From positions 1 to 64,000 of the forward strand of contig NZ_SLUI01000018.1 in NCBI RefSeq assembly GCF_004339805.1: a DNA stretch of 64,000 bases, given 5' to 3'. Source of the DNA: Anaerospora hongkongensis. Its GTDB lineage: Bacteria; Bacillota; Negativicutes; Sporomusales; DSM-15969. The notes below the pieces were generated by a model that did not search any database, was not told the DNA's origin, and saw only the letters and a list, made by a program, of their open reading frames with translations. The stretch's first letter is position 1. Every line of letters begins with the position of its first letter. The position numbers were made by a program, and so were the translations under genes. Shown here piece by piece: positions 52,278-60,927 of the stretch.

Positions 52278-54947
52278 ATGAATATTTTATCGACACGAAT
52301 TATTGAAGGGCCGAATGTTCACAGTTATCATCCTATTGTTCGTGTTAAGCTGGATATCGGCAAGTATGAGGATATTCCAACGAATGAAATTGCCGGGTTT
52401 ACCGAACGTATAACGGACCTGCTGCCGGGGCTGAAGGAGCACCAATGTTCCCGAGGCTATCCGGGAGGTTTTTTAGAACGTCTGATTGAAGGTACGTATT
52501 TGGCACATGTCTTTGAACACGTTGCGATCGAACTGCAATGCATGGCAGGCTATGAAGTCAGTTTCGGCAAAGCGCGGGGCAGCGGCAGTCCTGGTGTTTA
52601 TGATGTGGTAATCAGCTTTCGGAATAAAGGGGCGGCTCAGCAGGCTGTTTTACAAGCCGATCAGGTACTCAAGGCTGTTTTGGATAAGCAGCCTATCGAT
52701 ATTAAGGCAGTAATTACGGCGATTAAGCAAGCCGGTGATCAAAATGAGCTTGGGCCGAGTACCGCAGCTATTTACCGGGCCGCCAAAGAAAAGGGCATCC
52801 CGGTTATGCGTGTTGGTGATGAGAATTTGCTGATTTTAGGCTACGGCTCCAAACAAAAGCGGATTTGGGCGACCACGACAAGCCAGACCGGGGCATTAGC
52901 CACAGATCTGGCCTGTGATAAAGGATTGACGAATAAAATATTAACAGATGGCTGTATTCCCGTCCCCTATGGCATGGTGGTCACCTCGGCGGAACAAGCA
53001 AAAGAAGCGCTGCGGGAAATAAGTAAACCGGTTGCTGTTAAACCGCTTACAGGCAATCAGGGCAAGGGCGTAACCCTGGAAATCACATCGGCAGTTCAAG
53101 CGGAACGGGCTTATCAGGTTGCCAGTGAATATGATAAAAATGTAATTGTTGAGCAGTTTATCACCGGACGTCAATACCGCTTTTGTGTGGTGAATGGCAA
53201 AGTGGAGGCAGTTGCAGAGCGAATACCTGCCTACGTTGTCGGTGACGGCAAGCGAACGGTGAAGGAACTGGTAGATATCGTGAATTCCGACCCGAACAGA
53301 GGAGTAGGCCATGAAAAACCACTGACGCGTATCACCATTGATGCGGTAGCAATTACCGTACTGGCTAAACAAGATTGCCACCCTCAATCCATTCCGGAAG
53401 CAGGGAAAGTCGTTTATATCCGGGAGAATGCAAATCTTAGCACAGGTGGCACGGCAGTGGATGTTACCGATATTGTTCATCCCGCTAACAAACAGCTGAT
53501 TGAGAGGGCCACCAGGCTTATTGGACTGGATGTGGCGGGAGTTGATGTTGTAGCCGAAGATATTACACAGCCTATCCGGGAGGGAACAGGTGCGGTTATT
53601 GAAATTAATGCAGCTCCCGGTATTCGCATGCATCATTATCCTTCAGCCGGCAAGCCGCGCAATGTTGCCGGTGCAATTATTGACTCACTTTTTCCTGATG
53701 ACAGCACGGGACGGATTCCGCTTGTAGCAATTACAGGTACCAACGGGAAAACAACGGTCACGCGGATGATCGGTCATATTTGGCAGACTGCAGGACGTAG
53801 AGTTGGCATGACAACAACTGACGGCATCTATATAGACGGCTGCTGTGTACGCGAAGGCGATACAACCGGCCCTGCCAGCGCACGTACTGTTTTGACCGAT
53901 CCGGCAGTGGAGGTTGCTGTGCTGGAGACGGCACGCGGGGGGATTGTACGGGCGGGCTTAGCCTTTGATAAATGCGATGTAGGTATTGTGACGAATATTA
54001 CGGAAGATCATCTGGGGCAAGATGGAATTGAGGATTTAGAGGGACTGGCCCGTGTAAAATCATTAATTATTGAGACTGTCCGCCCAGATGGCTTCTCTCT
54101 GCTTAATGCCGACGACCGTTATGTAACAGCTTTAGCATCAAGAGCGCGAGGGGAAATTGTTTATTTTAGCATCGAGCCTGACAATATTATTATCAGACGT
54201 CATTTGGGAGTAGGCGGCAGAGCATTCTTTGTCCGGGATAATGTAATTTATACTGCTAAAGGAAGAGAAGCGCAGGTTATTGCCGCAGTTGACGATATCC
54301 CGATCACCTTAGGCGGTATCGCCCAGCATAATTTGCAAAATGCGATGATTGCTGCAGCGGCTTGTTATTGTATGAAAGTGCCTCCTGCGTTTATTTACCG
54401 GGGTCTGTCAACTTTTGCCGAAAACCCGGGACGGCTTACTGTACTGCCTGTGCGGGATTTTAGAGTCTGCATCGATTACGGGCACAATCCCGCCGGCTAT
54501 CAGGCGCTTGTTAACACAGTGAAACGAATGGGCGCATCCCGGTTAGTGGGGGTAATTGCTGCTCCCGGAGACCGTCGTGATGATGTGGTCGTCAATGTGG
54601 GGCGCATTGCCGGCCGCGGCTTTGATCATATCTACGTGAAAGAGGATGATGATTTGCGGGGTAGGAAACCGGGAGAAGTCTCGAAGTTGCTGTATAAGGG
54701 AGTTTTGGAGGCCGGTCTTGCTTCCGAGCGAATTCAAATGGTATTGCCGGAGAAAGAAGCGGTATATGCCGCTCTTGCCAATGCACATGCGGGTGATCTA
54801 ATTGTTGTTTTCTATGAGAAATACGGCGATGTTTTTCAAACGATTCAGCAATTTTGCCAGCAGTGTCAGGAACAAGCTATTGAAACAATACCGGCAGCAG
54901 CGGTAGGAACAGGCGAACTGCTCGTTGGTGGCGTAAATGCTGTATAA
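52278..54947 (+). CDS. cphA: Cyanophycin synthetase
   Basis: An 889-residue enzyme polymerising aspartate and arginine into cyanophycin with ATP. Domain order matches CphA1: an N-terminal domain (about 1-160, with HVFEHVAIELQCMAGYEV), an ATP-grasp domain (about 210-480, VKPLTGNQGKGVTLEI), and a C-terminal Mur-ligase-like domain beginning at the P-loop ITGTNGKTTVTRM near residue 490, with LETARGGIVRAGLAFDKC following. Length agrees with the family. AAGGAGGG precedes the ATG. With cphB upstream this gives a nitrogen/carbon reserve system. Confidence 0.95.
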   Translation: MNILSTRIIEGPNVHSYHPIVRVKLDIGKYEDIPTNEIAGFTERITDLLPGLKEHQCSRGYPGGFLERLIEGTYLAHVFEHVAIELQCMAGYEVSFGKARGSGSPGVYDVVISFRNKGAAQQAVLQADQVLKAVLDKQPIDIKAVITAIKQAGDQNELGPSTAAIYRAAKEKGIPVMRVGDENLLILGYGSKQKRIWATTTSQTGALATDLACDKGLTNKILTDGCIPVPYGMVVTSAEQAKEALREISKPVAVKPLTGNQGKGVTLEITSAVQAERAYQVASEYDKNVIVEQFITGRQYRFCVVNGKVEAVAERIPAYVVGDGKRTVKELVDIVNSDPNRGVGHEKPLTRITIDAVAITVLAKQDCHPQSIPEAGKVVYIRENANLSTGGTAVDVTDIVHPANKQLIERATRLIGLDVAGVDVVAEDITQPIREGTGAVIEINAAPGIRMHHYPSAGKPRNVAGAIIDSLFPDDSTGRIPLVAITGTNGKTTVTRMIGHIWQTAGRRVGMTTTDGIYIDGCCVREGDTTGPASARTVLTDPAVEVAVLETARGGIVRAGLAFDKCDVGIVTNITEDHLGQDGIEDLEGLARVKSLIIETVRPDGFSLLNADDRYVTALASRARGEIVYFSIEPDNIIIRRHLGVGGRAFFVRDNVIYTAKGREAQVIAAVDDIPITLGGIAQHNLQNAMIAAAACYCMKVPPAFIYRGLSTFAENPGRLTVLPVRDFRVCIDYGHNPAGYQALVNTVKRMGASRLVGVIAAPGDRRDDVVVNVGRIAGRGFDHIYVKEDDDLRGRKPGEVSKLLYKGVLEAGLASERIQMVLPEKEAVYAALANAHAGDLIVVFYEKYGDVFQTIQQFCQQCQEQAIETIPAAAVGTGELLVGGVNAV

Positions 54948-55000
54948 AGCCGATTTTCCGATCAATTACGCCTTATTCTAAGAAATTGTTTTGAAGGGGA

Positions 55001-55029
55001 TTGCAGGTAAATCCTATTGCGCGTACAAT
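55001..55029 (+). promoter_or_regulatory. Candidate promoter for cheW
   Basis: TTGCAG (55001-55006), 17 bases, TACAAT (55024-55029). The -10 is good and the -35 weak. It lies 41 bases before the cheW start. Confidence 0.4.
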
Positions 55030-55070
55030 AACTATATGGAATTACCATAGCTTATCTGTGGAGGTGCAAT

Positions 55071-55541
55071 ATGGAAACTGTTCAATCCACTCAAGAACTC
55101 CAATTGGTTGTCTTCCGGCTTGCTAAAGAAGAATATGGCCTGCCGATAACCAAAGTCCAGGAAATTAATCGTCTAGTTCCTATTACCAAGCTCCCCCAAA
55201 CCCCTTCTTTTATGGAAGGAATTATTAACTTACGGGGACGGATTATCCCTGTAATTGATTTGCGAAAACGTTTTTCACTTGCCGTATCGGAGCACAATGA
55301 TGATACCCGTATTATTATTGTGGAAGTGAGCGGGCAAACGGTGGGAATCATTGTCGATGCCGTAACAGAGGTAGTCAGGCTGCCTGTCGCCAGCGTTGAA
55401 CCGCCGCCGCCGACCTTTATTCTGGAAGCGCAATATATTTATGGTGTGGGAAAAATCGATGGCAGGCTGTTAATTCTGCTGGAGATAGACAATATCCTGA
55501 CCAGTCAGGAAGAAATTGCCCTGAAGCAAATGAATGGGTAA
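55071..55541 (+). CDS. cheW: CheW chemotaxis coupling protein
   Basis: A 156-residue CheW-domain protein: QLVVFRLAKEEYGLPITKV, FMEGIINLRGRIIPVIDLR and GIIVDAVTEVVRLP are the typical segments. CheW links chemoreceptors to CheA at the membrane. No cheA, receptor or other motility gene is in the window, so it may serve an array encoded elsewhere. GGAGG precedes the ATG; ispE follows closely. Confidence 0.92.
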   Translation: METVQSTQELQLVVFRLAKEEYGLPITKVQEINRLVPITKLPQTPSFMEGIINLRGRIIPVIDLRKRFSLAVSEHNDDTRIIIVEVSGQTVGIIVDAVTEVVRLPVASVEPPPPTFILEAQYIYGVGKIDGRLLILLEIDNILTSQEEIALKQMNG

Positions 55542-55554
55542 GGACTGTAGTGCG

Positions 55555-56442
55555 GTGCTTAAGATTGAAGCTCATGCTAAAATTAATTTAGCGCTTGATG
55601 TGCTTGGCAAGCGTTCTGATGGTTATCATCAAGTGGAGATGATTATGCAGTCGGTTAGTTTAGCTGATACAGTGACGCTGACCGAAGTGCCCGGGGATAT
55701 CAAAGTAACGGCAAGCGAAGCCCGCCTGCCCTGCAATAGTGACAATTTAGCCTATCGCGCGGCGGCGCTGCTGCGCGATACTTTGCATATTGACAAAGGT
55801 GTCGCGATTCATCTGGAGAAGCGCATTCCAATAGCAGCCGGGCTAGCCGGTGGCAGCAGTGATGCTGCGGCTGTGCTGAAGGGCTTAAACCAGCTTTGGC
55901 AGCTGGGGCTGTCAATGGACGAACTAATGCGGCTGGGCGCGAAACTGGGATCAGATGTACCTTTTTGTGTCAGTGGCGGCACAATGCGTGCTTATGGCCG
56001 GGGCGAATTGCTGGAACCACTTCCTGCTATGCCGAAGGCTTTTGTCGTATTGGCTAAGCCGTTTGTTGGCGTTTCGACTGCGTGGGTATACCGTAATTAC
56101 AGGCCCGCTCAAGTCAAGCAGAGGCCCGACATACCAGCAATGATCGCCAGTCTCGGCAAAGGCGAATATGATGGTATTGCCTCACGGTTGTGTAATGTAT
56201 TAGAAAGTGTTACCATACCGGCTTATCCGGCAGTGGCACAAATAAAAAAACTGATGTCTGACTACGGGGCGGCTTCGCTGATGTCTGGCAGCGGTCCTAC
56301 TGTTTTTGGTCTTGTTGCCGATAGAGTGCAGGCTGAAAAAATAGCGGTTCAGCTGAAGCAGGAAGTAAAAGCTCAGGTATACGTAGCAGAAACAGTGACT
56401 AAGGTGGGGGAAGAAGATGGAGAGGCGCTTATTGCCGATTAA
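55555..56442 (+). CDS. ispE: 4-diphosphocytidyl-2-C-methyl-D-erythritol kinase
   Basis: A 295-residue GHMP kinase of the MEP isoprenoid pathway that phosphorylates CDP-methylerythritol. AHAKINLALDVLGKR at the N-terminus, PIAAGLAGGSSDAAAVLKGL as the GHMP ATP loop, and MSGSGPTVFG near the C-terminus are diagnostic. GTG at 55555 gives the usual N-terminus and has AAGGA upstream; an in-frame ATG at 55534 overlapping cheW by 8 bp is the alternative. The next gene overlaps its end by 26 bp. Confidence 0.93.
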   Translation: MLKIEAHAKINLALDVLGKRSDGYHQVEMIMQSVSLADTVTLTEVPGDIKVTASEARLPCNSDNLAYRAAALLRDTLHIDKGVAIHLEKRIPIAAGLAGGSSDAAAVLKGLNQLWQLGLSMDELMRLGAKLGSDVPFCVSGGTMRAYGRGELLEPLPAMPKAFVVLAKPFVGVSTAWVYRNYRPAQVKQRPDIPAMIASLGKGEYDGIASRLCNVLESVTIPAYPAVAQIKKLMSDYGAASLMSGSGPTVFGLVADRVQAEKIAVQLKQEVKAQVYVAETVTKVGEEDGEALIAD

Positions 56443-57118
56443 ATTGGACAGCTATAAGCCTTTGCGTGAAGTGGTGAGTGAAACTCTGCGGGATGCTATA
56501 TCTTCCGGTGTTTTGCAGCCGGGTGAGAGGCTGATGGAAATTCAGCTTGCTGAGGAACTCGGGGTTAGCCGGACACCGGTACGCGAGGCTATCCGCAAAT
56601 TGGAGCTTGAAGGCTTTGTGGTCATGGTGCCACGGCGGGGTACATATGTAGCGGACTTATCGTTAAAAGATATTAATGAGGTCTTTGAAATTCGTACGGC
56701 ACTTGATGTGCTGGCGGCAGGTCTTGCGGCGGAGCGAATTACTGATGAAGAATTAGAACTCTTAGAGCGTCTGCTCGTGCATATCGGTGAATATATTGAT
56801 AATGGCGATATGGAAAAAATTGTTGAAGCTGACAGTCAGTTTCATGACATATTATATAAAGCAAGCCGAAACGACCGCTTGGTCGGTATCATTAACAATC
56901 TGCGGGAACAGTTTACCCGGTTTCGTACGATTTCCATTGCCTATCCAGGAAGACTGAAAGATACCTGGGAGGAGCACCGCCGTCAGGTGGAAGCTATTGC
57001 CCAGCGCAATGTGGATGTTGCCATGCAGCTGGCCCGGGAGCATATGGAAAACGCAGAGCAGACATTGCTTTTAGATATGAATGAACGCAGAGGCTATACG
57101 ACCGCTAAAGATAAATAA
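56417..57118 (+). CDS. GntR-family regulator (FadR/FCD subfamily)
   Basis: A 233-residue transcription factor. The N-terminal winged helix (LREVVSETLRDAISSGVLQP, then LAEELGVSRTPVREAIRKL) is followed by an all-helical FCD ligand-binding domain (about 85-220) with EADSQFHDILYKAS carrying typical metal-site residues. The gene overlaps ispE by 26 bp, so it is co-transcribed with it, and a nucleotidyltransferase gene follows after 38 bp. Ligand and targets are unknown. Confidence 0.92.
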   Translation: MERRLLPIKLDSYKPLREVVSETLRDAISSGVLQPGERLMEIQLAEELGVSRTPVREAIRKLELEGFVVMVPRRGTYVADLSLKDINEVFEIRTALDVLAAGLAAERITDEELELLERLLVHIGEYIDNGDMEKIVEADSQFHDILYKASRNDRLVGIINNLREQFTRFRTISIAYPGRLKDTWEEHRRQVEAIAQRNVDVAMQLAREHMENAEQTLLLDMNERRGYTTAKDK

Positions 57119-57156
57119 AAGGCAAGGTAAACCTTTAGTTCGGGGGAGATTACAGC

Positions 57157-57915
57157 ATGTATGATGCCATTATTTTGGCGGGCGGGGAAACTACCAAACA
57201 TCTTAGTCCGTTTTCGGTACAGCCATTCGAGGCACTGATTGAAATCGCAGGGAAACCAATGGTTACTTTTGTTGCTGATGCTCTTGCCAAAAGCGGCCAG
57301 GTTGAGCGCATTTTTGTTGTCGGTCCTGCCCAGGCTCTACATTCCTGTCAGTTTCCCAAGAACACGGTTATTCTTGAAGGTGGCCGGACAATAATGGAAA
57401 CAATCAGCCTCGGGGTGGGCGCGCTGGGACACCATAACAAAACGCTGGTGGCCACGGCAGATATACCTTTGCTGACACCTGAGTCGGTTAGTCACTTCCT
57501 GGCGCAATGCAGCCAGACAGAGGTGGACTTATATTATCCAATTGTTACGGAAGAAATAAACGAACGGGCTTATCCCGGTACAAAACGGACCTATGTGCGG
57601 TTCCGTGAGGGGACATTTACCGGCGGCAATCTGTTTCTGGTGAACCCTGCGATTGTTCCGCAATGCATGGAAGTCGCTGAGCGTATTGTGAGCAACCGGA
57701 AAAATCCATTAAAGCTATGTCATATATTAGGCTGGTCTTTTGTTCTTCGCTTTGTGATAGGTCTGTTAAGCCTGCCTCAAGTGGAAAACAGGGTTTCCCA
57801 GCTGCTTAATATACGGGGTGCAGTTATTCAATCGCCTTATGCCGAACTGGGGATTGATGTAGATAAACCCAGTGATTATCGACTAGTGCAGTCCGCTTTT
57901 TCAGCGAAGCTGTGA
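57157..57915 (+). CDS. MobA-like nucleotidyltransferase family protein
   Basis: A 252-residue GT-A fold protein with an N-terminal nucleotide-binding region (MYDAIILAGGE, IAGKPMV) and ATADIPLLTPESV holding the catalytic Asp. Such enzymes transfer a nucleotide or handle NTP-sugars. Here the usual GxGTRM signature is absent (ILAGGETTKHLSPF), so the activity is uncertain. In related genomes a member of this family often sits between ispE and purR, suggesting a conserved but undefined role. GGGGGAG precedes the ATG. Confidence 0.8.
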   Translation: MYDAIILAGGETTKHLSPFSVQPFEALIEIAGKPMVTFVADALAKSGQVERIFVVGPAQALHSCQFPKNTVILEGGRTIMETISLGVGALGHHNKTLVATADIPLLTPESVSHFLAQCSQTEVDLYYPIVTEEINERAYPGTKRTYVRFREGTFTGGNLFLVNPAIVPQCMEVAERIVSNRKNPLKLCHILGWSFVLRFVIGLLSLPQVENRVSQLLNIRGAVIQSPYAELGIDVDKPSDYRLVQSAFSAKL

Positions 57916-57925
57916 GTGAGTAAGA

Positions 57926-57990
57926 AATGAGATTGCCGCTTATTCTACAAGAATTTGGCTGTAGAATACTGCGTCTGGTGATCTCATTTT
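57926..57990 (+). terminator. Long imperfect terminator hairpin
   Basis: AAATGAGAT pairs with ATCTCATTT and TATTCTACA with TGTAGAATA inside it; a run of Ts follows. It lies 11 bases after the nucleotidyltransferase gene. Confidence 0.75.
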
Positions 57991-58065
57991 TTCATAGATT
58001 CGTTTTGGTAAAGAAGGATTTGCCTTATTTGCAGAGAATCTGAATAAAAATGTTTTTTTGAGGGA

Positions 58066-58078
58066 AAATGTTCGGGAT
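58066..58078 (-). promoter_or_regulatory. PurBox-like operator upstream of purR
   Basis: AATGTTCGGGATT matches the reverse of the B. subtilis PurBox (WAWWCCGAACWWT) at 12 of 13 positions. A weaker opposite-facing site around 58036-58048 (core CTGAAT) lies at nearly the usual pair distance (24 bases between cores, 22-23 expected). Autoregulation of purR, as in Bacillus, is the likely meaning. Confidence 0.5.
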
Positions 58079-58103
58079 TCCCAGTTTGTGCGGGAGGATT
58101 ACT

Positions 58104-58925
58104 ATGGAAAAAATTCGTCGTGTTGAGCGGGTGGTTGCACTTACAAAGTTGTTGGTGGACAGACCGTATTATTTATTCCCCTTAGGGCACTTTAGTGATT
58201 TATTTGGCATTGCCAAATCAACATTAAGTGAAGATCTTTTATCGGTGAAAAATGCCTTAAAGCAGTTTGGCCTGGGCGCACTGGAGACTGTTGCCGGAGC
58301 AGCTGGTGGAGTGCGTTTTATTCCTTTTCGTGAAGGCTTGCAGGCAAACGGCATTCTTGAAGAAATTTCAACTCGCCTGGCTACACCGGACCGGATTATT
58401 GCAGGCGGCTTTTTATATATGTCCGATATTTTGTTTGATTGGCATTTAGTAGTCCAGTTAGGTGAAATTTTTATGACCCGCTTTGCTCATGCGGAGCCGG
58501 ATTATATTATGACTGTGGAAACAAAAGGAATACCGCTGGCGATGATGGTTGCCAGAGCCTTCAACAAGCCGCTGGTCATTGTGCGACGGGGCAGCAAGGT
58601 AACGGAGGGGTCGGCAGTCAGTATTAATTACGTTACGGGCTCATCCAAACGCATTCAGACCATGTCTTTGCCCAAACGGGCCATACATCCGGGATCAAAA
58701 GTACTGGTTATTGATGATTTTATGAAAGCTGGCGGAACTGCCCGCGGCATGATTGATCTAGCTAATGAAGTAGGCGGTATTGTGGTTGGGACAGGCGTAC
58801 TGGTAGCAACTGCGCAGCCGCAGCCCAAATTAGTGGATGATTTTATGACATTATTAATCTTGGATGAGGTAGATGAGCATACTAAGAAAGTCACAATCCG
58901 TCCGGTGTTAGACGGCCTCCGATAA
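58104..58925 (+). CDS. purR: Purine operon repressor PurR
   Basis: A 273-residue Gram-positive PurR: an N-terminal winged helix domain (RRVERVVALTKLLVDRPYYL, DLFGIAKSTLSEDL) and a phosphoribosyltransferase-like effector domain whose PRPP loop is VLVIDDFMKAGGTARG. It represses purine genes, and PRPP relieves binding. GGGAGGA precedes the ATG at 58104. The final codons and stop (58911-58923, Asp-Gly-Leu-Arg-stop) coincide with the first bases of a structured repeat, so the C-terminus is probably repeat-derived. In Bacillus yabJ and spoVG follow; they are absent here. Confidence 0.94.
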   Translation: MEKIRRVERVVALTKLLVDRPYYLFPLGHFSDLFGIAKSTLSEDLLSVKNALKQFGLGALETVAGAAGGVRFIPFREGLQANGILEEISTRLATPDRIIAGGFLYMSDILFDWHLVVQLGEIFMTRFAHAEPDYIMTVETKGIPLAMMVARAFNKPLVIVRRGSKVTEGSAVSINYVTGSSKRIQTMSLPKRAIHPGSKVLVIDDFMKAGGTARGMIDLANEVGGIVVGTGVLVATAQPQPKLVDDFMTLLILDEVDEHTKKVTIRPVLDGLR

Positions 58926-59198
58926 GGCCCCATCTGAGGGGCGGCCATCGATAAGGCTCCATCTGTGTTGTACCCGTAAAGGGTAAGCCGAAGTTCTAAG
59001 GCACTAAAGTGCCAAGAACTTCGCATTTGCCGGGGGCTCCGCGATCCTCACCGTACGCCCATGTACGCCTCCGGTCGCGAAGCCCCCGGTGCCTAGCATC
59101 TGGAGCCTTCTCGAAGGCCTGGGCTTGACGGCATAGGGATAACGGGGAACGAGGGCTTGTGGCAGTTTACGATGGATGGCTCCCCTGCGGGGTGCACA
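58911..59198 (+). repeat. Structured intergenic repeat, copy 1
   Basis: Begins inside purR with GACGGCCTCCGATAAGG and has a tandem second start (58941-58967, GCGGCCATCGATAAGGCTCC) before the invariant 5' module (58968-59028, identical over 61 bases to copy 3). The module holds an ACCC/GGGT hairpin and a nested GAAGTTCT/AGAACTTC plus GGCACT/AGTGCC stem. A long central hairpin has arms 59030-59046 and 59073-59089 with inner GTAC/GTAC pairing, then CCTAGCATCTG, and the 3' CCCCTGCGGGG hairpin ending in GGTGCACA. Present after a gene on the same strand. Confidence 0.88.
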
Positions 59199-59390
59199 GC
59201 AAGACGTGGCTGGTAGTACTTCGGCTTACTTGTCATAGCGACGCGGCAATCTCATCTTTAGCCTCGTGCAATTGGGTTAGCTTAGTAGAAGCAAGAGAAT
59301 AGATCTTTTGCTTCTTTTCTGTATATCGGATTATTTGCCGCAAGGCGAGGGATATTAGAATAATTGTAAACGTTTTGGAGGGCATTTTAG
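58926..59390. other. Gene-free 465-bp region between purR and ilvA
   Basis: Filled by structured repeat copy 1 up to 59198 and a REP-like fragment at 59231-59268. The remaining 120 bases before ilvA are presumably its promoter region; no clear hexamers were assigned. A short opposite-strand frame over the repeat is not considered a gene. Confidence 0.6.
59231..59268 (+). repeat. REP-like element, copy a (truncated)
   Basis: Contains AGCGACGCGGCAATCTCATC then TTTAGCCTCGTG, shared with the element at 60877-60927. The left half (CATTGCGAGGAG) is missing here, so only one arm of the palindrome remains. Confidence 0.6.
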
Positions 59391-60602
59391 GTGAAAACTA
59401 CTGTTACGCTGGCCGATGTAAAAGATGCGCGGGAAGCACTTAGCAAGATCGTACACAATACCCCGTTAGACCGCAGTCATACCTTTAGCGCGATGACTGG
59501 TAAGGAAGTCTATCTTAAGCTGGAGAATCTACAAAAAACAGGTTCGTTCAAAATCCGCGGAGCTTATAATAAAATTCGGTTATTGACAGCTGAGGAAAAG
59601 GCAAAGGGCGTAATCGCTGCTTCAGCGGGTAATCACGCACAGGGAGTGGCTTATGCAGCAACTGCAGCCGGCATTAAAGCCACTATTGTTATGCCTGAGG
59701 CGGCGCCGCTGGCAAAGATAATGGCTACCCGGGGTTATGGAGCGGAAGTTGCGCTGGCAGGCAGTATTTATGATGAAGCTTATCAAAGAGCTGTTCAGAT
59801 TCAGGAAGACTCAGGACAAACCTTTATTCATGCGTTTAATGATTTATCCGTTATTGCCGGACAGGGAACGATAGGTCTGGAGATTCTCGAGGCTCTTCCT
59901 GATGTGTCGGCAATAGTCGTGCCGATTGGCGGCGGCGGATTAATAGCCGGGGTTGCCGCAGCCGTCAAAGAAGCTGCGCCGCATGTCAAAGTGTATGGGG
60001 TACAGGCGGCAGGTGCGCCTGCAATGTATATTTCTAAGCAGGCTCATACGGTAAAGGCTACTCCCGATGCGGTGACCATGGCCGATGGAATTGCGGTAAA
60101 AGTGCCGGGAGATTTAACATTTCCTGTTATCGATAAATATGTCGATGATATTGTTGTCGTAGATGATGAAAATACTGCCAGCACCATTCTTATGCTGCTG
60201 GAGAGAGCTAAATTGATGGTTGAGGGTGCAGGAGCGGTTAGTCTGGCAGCCGTACTCCAGAATCTTATCCCTGTTACCGGCAAGGTAGTAAGTGTCATTT
60301 CCGGTGGTAATATTGATGTTAACTTTATATCGAGGATTATCGAACGGGGCTTGGTGAAAGCAGGCCGGAGAATTAAAATCAGTACCCATGTTTTGGACCG
60401 TCCCGGCTCTCTGCAGCGCTTATTAGCCGTTATTGCTAAGCTTAACGCCAATGTAATTAATATCTACCATGACCGCATAGAACGTAATGTGCCATTGGGG
60501 CAGTCTGTAGTGGAAATCAGCCTGGAGACCCGGGATGCCTTGCATTCGGATGAGATTATTATGGGGTTGAGGCGGGAAGGATACCACGTCGACATGATTT
60601 AG
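59391..60602 (+). CDS. ilvA: Threonine ammonia-lyase (threonine dehydratase) with ACT domain
   Basis: A 403-residue fold-type II PLP enzyme that deaminates threonine (and serine) to 2-oxobutyrate. The PLP lysine is in GSFKIRGAYNK near residue 54, the phosphate-binding loop is PIGGGGLIAG, and residues about 325-400 form one ACT-like regulatory domain (RIKISTHVLDRPGSLQRLLA). This size with one ACT domain fits the biosynthetic/TdcB-like 400-residue group. It starts with GTG after GGAGG. A structured repeat begins directly at its stop. It lies between purR and glmU, a non-Bacillus position. Confidence 0.92.
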   Translation: MKTTVTLADVKDAREALSKIVHNTPLDRSHTFSAMTGKEVYLKLENLQKTGSFKIRGAYNKIRLLTAEEKAKGVIAASAGNHAQGVAYAATAAGIKATIVMPEAAPLAKIMATRGYGAEVALAGSIYDEAYQRAVQIQEDSGQTFIHAFNDLSVIAGQGTIGLEILEALPDVSAIVVPIGGGGLIAGVAAAVKEAAPHVKVYGVQAAGAPAMYISKQAHTVKATPDAVTMADGIAVKVPGDLTFPVIDKYVDDIVVVDDENTASTILMLLERAKLMVEGAGAVSLAAVLQNLIPVTGKVVSVISGGNIDVNFISRIIERGLVKAGRRIKISTHVLDRPGSLQRLLAVIAKLNANVINIYHDRIERNVPLGQSVVEISLETRDALHSDEIIMGLRREGYHVDMI

Positions 60603-60860
60603 AGGGACGGCCGCCGATAAGGCACCATCTGCGTTGTACCCGTAAAGGGTAAGCCGAAGTTCTAAGGCACTGAAGTGCCAAGAACTTCGCATTTGGGGGC
60701 AAGGGCGCGAGCTTGCCGTACCCCATGTACTGTCTTCGCTCGCTTCCTCGGCCTTCCTAGCAGCTGAACCTTTCTCACCAGCCTAAGCTTGTCGGCGGGG
60801 GAGACGGGGAACGCGGGCTTGTGGCAGTTAGCGATGTATGGCTCCCCTGCGGGGTGCACA
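60603..60860 (+). repeat. Structured intergenic repeat, copy 2
   Basis: Starts immediately after the ilvA stop. Its first 100 bases (60603-60702) match copy 3 at 99 positions, including the nested hairpin. The central hairpin is less regular: GCGAGC pairs with GCTCGC around a conserved loop (TTGCCGTAC...GTACTGTCTTC). The 3' CCCCTGCGGGG hairpin (60844-60854) and GGTGCACA end are kept. Confidence 0.88.
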
Positions 60861-60876
60861 GTGATTCGGTGTACTT

Positions 60877-60927
60877 TGTCATTGCGAGGAGCATAGCGAC
60901 GCGGCAATCTCATCTTTAGCCTCGTGG
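60877..60927 (+). repeat. REP-like palindromic element, copy b
   Basis: GTCATTGCGAGGAGCATAGC followed by GACGCGGCAATCTC forms an imperfect palindrome (CATTGCG against CGGCAATC, GAGGAGC against GCGAC). Elements of this look are scattered in many bacterial genomes. It extends with TTTAGCCTCGTG as in copy a. Confidence 0.65.

Noticed and set aside
58655..59026. Opposite-strand frames over the repeats (44102-44326, 58655-59026, 60423-60692) share MRSSWHFSALELRLTLYGYN-like peptides.
   Set aside because: The similarity comes from DNA repeat identity. In the diverged copy the changes are mostly amino-acid altering, the frames end in unrelated sequence, and there is no ribosome binding site, so a conserved protein is unlikely.
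59134..59150. TAGGGATAACGGGGAAC in repeat copy 1 resembles the I-SceI recognition site.
   Set aside because: Only the first ten bases match and copies 2 and 3 do not share it; chance similarity.
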